From: Parachlorella kessleri
Taxonomy: Eukaryota; Chlorophyta; Trebouxiophyceae; Chlorellales; Chlorellaceae
Assembly: GCA_001598975.1 (NCBI GenBank)
Contig: BBXU01002724.1
Location: 1-64,000 of the forward strand
DNA: 64,000 bases
Direction of reading: 5' to 3'
Shown one piece after another: positions 58,216-64,000 of the stretch. The notes below the pieces were generated by a model that saw nothing but the letters and a program-made list of their open reading frames with translations, was not told the DNA's origin and ran no database searches. A program made the position numbers and the translations under genes. Position 1 is the first letter of the stretch; every line of letters starts with the position of its first letter.

Positions 58216-61200
58216 ATGATGGCAGCCAAGCGCTTAGCCCTCCTCGCTGTCCTGGCCTTGTCGTCCCTTGTGGTAGTCAGAGGGGCGTCGGAAGAGGGTA
58301 AGAGACAACTAGAAACCTCCACCTGCTGCAAGACCTGGCAGTTGAAGCCGCTCGCTCCTACCTTGCAGACACTCTGCTGTTGGAGTTCAAGGGGTCCCTG
58401 GTGGACAGCAAGGGCGCGCTTCGCAGCTGGCAGCCTGGCACGAACCCCTGCAAGGGCCGTGCCTGGGCTGGCGTCACCTGCTCTGGGTCTGGAAGGGTTG
58501 TTGCCATCAACCTCAGTGGTGCTGGGCTCGGCGGCACGCTCAGTGCCAGCCTCGGTGGCCTGACCAGCCTGCAGGAACTGTGAGCATCGCAGACTGTGTA
58601 GCTAGCGTGTCGTTGTCTACACCAGCTTGCAGATGGGAAGCCAACCAGCTGCTTGCTAGCATCCTTGCCCACTACACTGACGAGTTGTCTACAGGCGACT
58701 GTCCTCCAACTCCCTAGAGGGGCCCGTGCCCCCTGAGTGGGGCCAGCTAAGCAACCTGCACAAGCTCTACCTAGATGACAACCACCTCACGTCCACACTG
58801 CCCGCAAGCTGGAGCTCCCTATCCTTGCTCAAATACCTGTGAGTGTGGGGCAGGAAGGGAACCCGTGCTGGCATTGCCAAGTCCCAACGTTGCTGACCGT
58901 TGAACTTGGGAAGGCTGCAGGAGCCTGGCTAACAACCAATTTGAGGGGCCGCTGCCGCTAGCCTGGGCCTCACTCGGCAGTGGGCAAGCCTACCTGATCA
59001 ACCTGTCAGGAAACCAGCTGACGGGTGAGAGTGCCGACGTGGCAGAGTTTGCTAGCTTCTGTGTTAGATCCAAGGCCCCAATTGGTATCATGGGTAGGTT
59101 GCCCTGTGGCATCCTTTTCTAACCTTCGCTACAACGCCTGCACGCCCTCCGTGACTTACAGGTACACTTCCCTCCACCTGGGGAGTGCAGACTTTGCTCT
59201 TCCACCTCCGCCTGTCCAGCAATGCCTTGGAGGGCACGCTGCCTGTGGAATGGGGCCGGATGCGGCGCCTTCTCACGCTTCATGTCTCCCGCAACAGGTG
59301 AGGGTGAACAGTTGTCTATGTGTAGCAGGGTGGGATTTTTGCCCCAGGGACGCTGGGCCCGCCAAACTTTCAGAGTGCTCCGCAAAGCCCTTATACTCTC
59401 CTGCTGATGTTCGCAGGCTGAGTGGAACCCTGCCGGCAGTTTATGCTACGATGTCCCAAGTCACTCTGCTGGACTTCTCTTTCAATGCCTTGGAAGGCAC
59501 TCTACCTCCTCCCTGGGGCCAGCTAGCCAGCCTGCAAGTTCTCGGACTGCAGTCTAATCGGCTATCCGGGGTGAGTAGGAGGGGTTGCAAGTGTCGATGT
59601 TTGTGGGCTGAGAAGTTCGAAAACTGCCGGTGTTTTCTGACTGCTGGACACTGGCACAACCCCACTCCCTGCTGACTTGGACTGCAGGCGGTTCCGCCTG
59701 CATGGAGTGGTCTTTCTGCCCGCCTTTACACCTGCAACCTCAGCAATAACAGCCTGTGTGGCGACTTGCCTGACGCGCTGGCAACTGCGGTGGGGCCAGC
59801 ACAACGGAAAGACACGCTGCTTGGTCGGGAATGCCCGTGGCAGGCAGATGCAGATGCTTTGATGCAGTTGAAAGGCGATGGCGCAGCCGCTGACTCCGCT
59901 GGCGCCCTGCGGGACTGGCAGTGGGATAGCAACCCCTGCTGGTGGCGGGGCGTGACTTGCACCGCTGGCAGGGTCTCTGCCCTCAAGCTTGGCAACCTTG
60001 GCTTGTCAGGTGGGGTGGTCGGCTTCTAGTAGTCAGAAGTCAAGCACCTTCCTCGTACTCCATTCTGGGCACTCCCTTGAGTGCTTTATACCTCGGAGCC
60101 AGCTGGGCCTGATGCAGCTGGTCTTTCTGCAGGCCTCAAAATGGATGCGCTAGATAAGATAAAGACCATGGAAGCCTTAGACCTTTCGGGTAACAGCCTG
60201 GCAGCGCCGCTGCCGGCGCTTTCTGGGCTGTCACAGCTGCGCTACCTCAACCTCAGTCGCGCCGAGGTCACGGGGGCTCTTCCCGGCAACTGGTCCCTGC
60301 CCTCTGTGTTTGACCTTAACCTGGCAGGAAATGCGCTGACAGGCTCGCTACCATTGGCGTGGGCCCAAGGCCTGCCACAGCTTGAGGTTCTCAGTCTGGC
60401 TGACAATCAACTGAAGGTGAGGTAACACCCGGTGCAGCCTGAGCTTGGTCACTGTGGGTACTTATATCAACCTGTCATAGAGGGAGTGTACTTGCCCATT
60501 TGCTGCCCGTGTCTCCCCCTCAAGCAGGGTGGTGTTCCCTCGTCCTGGAGTTGGCTGCCCCTTAGCTATGTTGACCTGAGAAACAACCTGGGCATCTGCG
60601 GGGGCATGCCGAGCTGGCAAAGCAGCATTACCGTGCACCTGGCCAACACCAACTCCCATCAAAGCTGCCTGCTGGTTCATGCGTCTGGCGTAGTTGTTGG
60701 CATGGTTTTTGGTGAGTTAAGTGTGATAATGTGCTGTCTCTATAATAGTATCAGCTCTTCATCCTTGCCGGCACCTGCTTACCTCCTCACTCACCGGTGC
60801 AGGGTGAAAAGAGAGCCATTAAAAAGAGAGCCATGAACTCGGCTGTCAGCCATGTGTGCAGGTACTACAGTTGTCGTGACCGTGACCTGTCTGGTGGCTA
60901 TAACTGCCTTAGTCATCTACATCCGGACCACAAAGACTACCCTGAGGGAGGTACTGCAAGAAAGAAGTGTAGTGTCGCTGGCATCCTTCCTGACAGTCAA
61001 CAACAGCACCCTTCCATCATTCCTCAATGGCTACCCATCCAACCCTGCAATGATGAACCGCCTCACTTTGAAGGTAGGCTGGTGCTGCTGCATTGGGCGT
61101 GGGCGAAGCAGCGGCAACTGTTTACTGTCCCATCAAGAGGCTTGCACTGGCCTGACCTATGGTTGCAACACTGCATCCCGAAACAACGGTACCCAGATGG

Positions 61201-61615
61201 CAAACACCAATTCCCTTCTAATCGTAGGCACCCGCCTCCCTGGGTGAAGCAAAAGCTAACCAATCACCCAAGCCCACATCACCAGGCATTGCAGCCCAGA
61301 CTTGGCAGGTGCGGAAAGCAAGCTTGGAGGTGACTCCTACAAGATACCCCAGAGCAGCCTGCACTCTGCTTGACTGGTTTCAACATAAGCAGCGTTAGCA
61401 CTCTTGCACCCTCACCATTGATATCTCGCACCTCTCTCTTGCTGCAGCTGGCAGCCTTTGCCCAGGAACGTGGCCATGACATGCTGGCAAGGCGGGGCTA
61501 CCAGCGCCTGTTCAGGAACCAGTCTGATGACAGCACTCACACAGATGGAGGGCAGGCAGGGCAGCCCCAGAACTTCCACAGCAAGGCGCCAGAAGTTGAG
61601 CTGGGTGTAATGTAA
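58216..61615 (+). CDS. Leucine-rich repeat membrane protein with two LRRNT caps, no kinase
   Basis: Eleven exons close in frame to 666 residues: 58216-58297, 58369-58579, 58695-58838, 58921-59024, 59162-59297, 59417-59570, 59688-60009, 60133-60416, 60528-60711, 60862-61073, 61448-61615. Signal peptide (RLALLAVLALSSLVVVRG), then a plant-type LRRNT cap (LLEFKGSLVDSKGALRSW, CKGRAWAGVTC) and LRRs of the plant type (LSSNSLEGPVPPEWGQLSNL, LANNQFEGPLPLAW). At about residue 330 a second cap appears (ADALMQLKGDGAAADSAGAL, NPCWWRGVTC) followed by more LRRs (LDLSGNSLAAPLPALSGLSQ). A membrane helix (VVVTVTCLVAITALVIYI) and a ~115-residue cytoplasmic tail without kinase motifs close it. Exons mostly start within the same LRR position, typical of repeat expansion. 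Likely a cell-surface receptor-like or adhesion protein; ligand unknown. Confidence 0.88.
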
Positions 61616-61732
61616 CCTTTCTACATGCGTTTCCTCCAACCTCTCTTCATCACATCTGTTTCTCTGCTGCATATGAGCCAAGTGAATTGTATATGTCCTA
61701 GGCGAGCAAAAATTCGTCAAAGCATGCAATGC

Positions 61733-61737
61733 TGTAA
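61733..61737 (+). promoter_or_regulatory. Polyadenylation signal TGTAA of the LRR gene
   Basis: TGTAA 118 nt after the stop. It lies 136 nt from the stop of the convergent NAA20 gene, so the two 3' UTRs meet or overlap. Confidence 0.5.
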
Positions 61738-61872
61738 CATCATGACTGCACCCACCTGCTCTACATCAGTCCAAACAGTATAAGGAGCAGACTACCTAAG
61801 TACTGCACCTTCTGCGACCAACACCTGCTAGCCTGATGCACCTTGCTACATGCGCGCTGCATTGCCTGCTGT

Positions 61873-63188
61873 CTAGTCGTGCTCCAACTCATGGGGATAC
61901 ACATCCCGCCCAAGCGGAACAACTGATTTCTTCTCTTTATCTCGTGACATAGCTTTCCGCATGTCTGCAGCCAAGAGCAGCTGTAATTAGAATGTGATAT
62001 AAATATTTCAAGGTAGACAAGCCCCTTTAGGCACTTGAGGCTGTATACCTTTGGCAAATTATACTGGCAAACTAGCACAGCCTCCCTCCCTGGTCATGCT
62101 CACCAAAAGCGTCCTCATCGTTGCTGTAGTACCCAAGGACTCGCCGATATACAGAGTAGCCAAACTGCACATCACTGAAGGAGTAGTTCAATTCGGGTCA
62201 AGCTTCCTCAACATGGTACAGTACGAAGCAGACACAGCCGGAGAGCTGTATATTAAATTAACCTGACCAAGACCAGTGCACATCAGGGCCGTCTTACTTA
62301 CTACCCCATGTGCTCACCTTGGAGTACATGTTGATGGCCACCGCGTTGGAGACTCTCACGAACAGGTCCACAAAGTAGCCATCATGCCTGTAGCAAGCAC
62401 AACAGCTGAATAGACAAGGCCAGGCGCAGAAGCAGCTTTTCCCTGTTTTTAAACCCCAGCTGACTGGTAATAGTACACTGGAAGGGGCCTTGTGGAGGGG
62501 TCGCGTCCCTGCCTCCTACTTGACGGTGGCTACTCACATCTTTTCCGTCACGTCCTCCAGCAAGGCCATCAGCTTGTCTGCGAGCCGCTGTCGCCGGTAG
62601 GCAGGCGCCACAGTGACAGCCGTCACATGGCCATGCCAGTCCTTCCCAACACCCTCAACCTTGCCGAGGACTGCATGGAAGCGGCTTTATGAACAGCCTG
62701 AATGAACGCACGGTACGAGCGACTTGGCGCTGCCCTCCCCATGCAGCCGAGACAATTCTGTGAATTTTACCAGGATGGTGCATTCGAGTTATCAGTTGGG
62801 CTTGGACATTCTCAACACCACTGCCGCTGCACTGCGGATGACCAGACTAGTAACAGATGAGAGACAGCAGCTTGCCAAGACAGCAGCTTCGGTGAGGCAT
62901 AAGTGCTACCCACTTACTATAGCCCATAGTTTGACGTCCAGGCCCTTCTGCCAGCAAGCAGTATTCTGGCCACTTGGCAAGGTATTGTAGGTAGAAGTTA
63001 AGGTTATACTGCAATAGGGGGTGAGTTGCAGTCCGTTATCAGAGCGCTCAAGTAGGGCCTTGTCTGGCCAGCAAGCTGCTGGCGTGAACAGAGGTTTACA
63101 GGGTGCCCACCGTTTCTGTGAAGTAGTCCAAGTTCACGTTGTTGAACTTAAACAAGTCATGAGCACAGAAACGTCGGATGGTGGACAT
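61873..63188 (-). CDS. NAA20: NatB N-terminal acetyltransferase catalytic subunit NAA20
   Basis: Six exons close in frame to 174 residues: 63188-63111, 63008-62918, 62670-62538, 62387-62318, 62164-62104, 61964-61873. NAA20, with NAA25, acetylates nascent proteins starting Met-Asp, Met-Glu, Met-Asn or Met-Gln on the ribosome. The N-terminus MSTIRRFCAHDLFKFNNVNL is near-identical to plant and animal NAA20, then FYLQYLAKWPEY, MGYILGKVEG, WHGHVTAVTVAPAYRRQRLA (acetyl-CoA motif; RRQRLA replaces RRxGxA, much as RRQQLA in Arabidopsis), FVDLFVRVSNAVAINMYSK, FGYSVYRRVLGYYS and DMRKAMSRDKEKKSVVPL. Length matches the family (~175). Exon 2 ends at TATA/GTAAGT, which supplies the MGYI motif. Confidence 0.96.
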
Positions 63189-63489
63189 GCTCACTGCCCA
63201 GCCCTGTTGTGAAAACCCAGGGGGCACCTAAGGATTACAAGCACGCCCTATATCAAACAACGATGTCTGTCTGTCTGCAGTCCATCTTTTCCACTTGGGG
63301 GATGAGTCAGATCATCGTCACGGTACTAATGGCACGAGTTATTACCTGGCAAGACCGTTTTAAGCCCTCGATTACCCAGTAGGGACTTGTATCCTTGCTA
63401 CCTATTACAGAGCTGCTCGCCACTTGACAACTGTGTTGTACTCTACACACTAGCGCAGGAGGGGGCACCCTCCACAGGTGTTCTGCGCC
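63189..63489. promoter_or_regulatory. Divergent promoter, NAA20 / CDKC-type kinase
   Basis: 301 nt between head-to-head start codons; contains both promoters and 5' UTRs. Confidence 0.45.
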
Positions 63490-64000
63490 ATGTCGGCGCC
63501 CCAGCCGCAGGGGAAGCCGGCGGTCGGACATGGGCGGCCACCCCAGCACAAAGTGGTGCCCAGCGAGTGGAAAATCGAGCTGCCCAAGGCTGGCTGCGTG
63601 GATGACCGTATGTTCGGGGGCTGCCGCAGTATTGAAGTCGGCTACAAGAAGGAGGGGATGGTGGGAGAGGGCACTTATGGCGAGGTGAGGCTGCCGCAGT
63701 TGATGGACACTTGCAGTGGCTGCCCACTAGCCACAGCACTTTTGCAAAGCGCGCTAGACACCTGCAAGGCACCTACACTTTACGAGGTGGTTTGTGGTGT
63801 TCTAGCTTGGCACTTCCCTCCTACAGCACCTCAAGGGATGCCTCCAGGACCCTTGCAGCACCACGGCCCAGCTCGTGTCAGAAGCCTTGGCACATGGACG
63901 GTGTAAGTCTGACCTATTTGAGGTCGGCGTGCAGGTGTTCAAGGCGTACGACCGCACAAGAGGCGACCTGGTGGCGCTCAAGAAGATCCGCATGGACAAT
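63490..64000 (+). CDS. Cyclin-dependent kinase, CDKC (CDK9/12-like) type, 5' part only
   Basis: Exons 63490-63684 and 63935 to the window edge; 87 residues seen. Start ATG at 63490. A short N-terminal arm (EWKIELPKAGCVDDRMFGGC, RSIEVGYKK) precedes the glycine-rich loop VGEGTYGEVFKAYD and the beta3 segment GDLVALKKIRMDN with the ATP-binding Lys. VALKKIRMDN after RS(V/I) and GEGTYG is characteristic of plant CDKC, the kinase that phosphorylates the C-terminal domain of RNA polymerase II with cyclin T. The next expected residues (EREGFPITAIREI, the PITAIRE cyclin-binding helix) lie beyond the window, so the subfamily call rests on the first two blocks. Confidence 0.85.

Noticed and set aside
62538..62670. 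Loss of the acetyl-CoA glycine in NAA20 (RRQRLA) as evidence of inactivation
   Set aside because: Plant NAA20 also lacks this glycine (RRQQLA), so it is a normal family variation.

Overview
This is a 64 kb stretch of nuclear DNA from a GC-rich green alga (Chlorophyta; I cannot place the genus). The case rests on very intron-dense genes with GT-AG and some GC-AG introns, the chlorophyte polyadenylation signal TGTAA (TTACA for minus-strand genes) after several stops, and the gene set: a nuclear-encoded chloroplast Ccs1, a plant-type AGD14 ArfGAP, a DUF1399 glycine-rich protein and a CDKC-type kinase. There is no bacterial, viral or organellar stretch, and I saw no tRNA, rRNA or CRISPR array.

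I built the gene models by hand, joining exons so that splice phases stay consistent. Most models close perfectly from ATG to stop.

Layout. 1-21.6 kb is a run of minus-strand genes: a large unrecognised low-complexity protein cut by the window start (34-4894), a DUF1399 glycine-rich protein (5600-9325), an AGD14-like ArfGAP (10158-13461), Ccs1 (13878-17493) and UTP18 (18318-21591). From a short divergent promoter, a 25-exon lysosomal-type alpha-mannosidase of 1202 residues runs on the plus strand (21939-33848). A repeat-rich gap of about 2.4 kb follows. Next come a SET-domain methyltransferase with a signal peptide (36209-39201, plus), a GNAT-like protein (40169-41551, minus), an AT-rich gap, an ankyrin protein (42336-about 44950, minus), glucose-6-phosphate dehydrogenase (45481-50624, plus), an HDHD2-type HAD phosphatase (51442-53411, plus), a secreted subtilase (53758-57939, minus), an LRR membrane protein (58216-61615, plus), the NatB catalytic subunit NAA20 (61873-63188, minus), and the start of a CDKC kinase (63490 to the window end, plus).

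The genes do not form an operon or pathway; this is ordinary eukaryotic housekeeping DNA with divergent and convergent pairs. The most striking signal is a pair of tandem, homologous 100-nt exons in the alpha-mannosidase (24633-24732 and 24782-24881), separated by only 49 nt. They have matching phases and look mutually exclusive; each would supply a different version of a loop near the active site. Other points of interest are several GC-AG introns, a duplicated pseudo-exon in the same mannosidase, a perfect 25-bp palindrome, a dispersed short repeat family, WxxF/NPF trafficking motifs in the ArfGAP, a receptor with two consecutive LRR caps, and a SET enzyme apparently sent into the secretory pathway.
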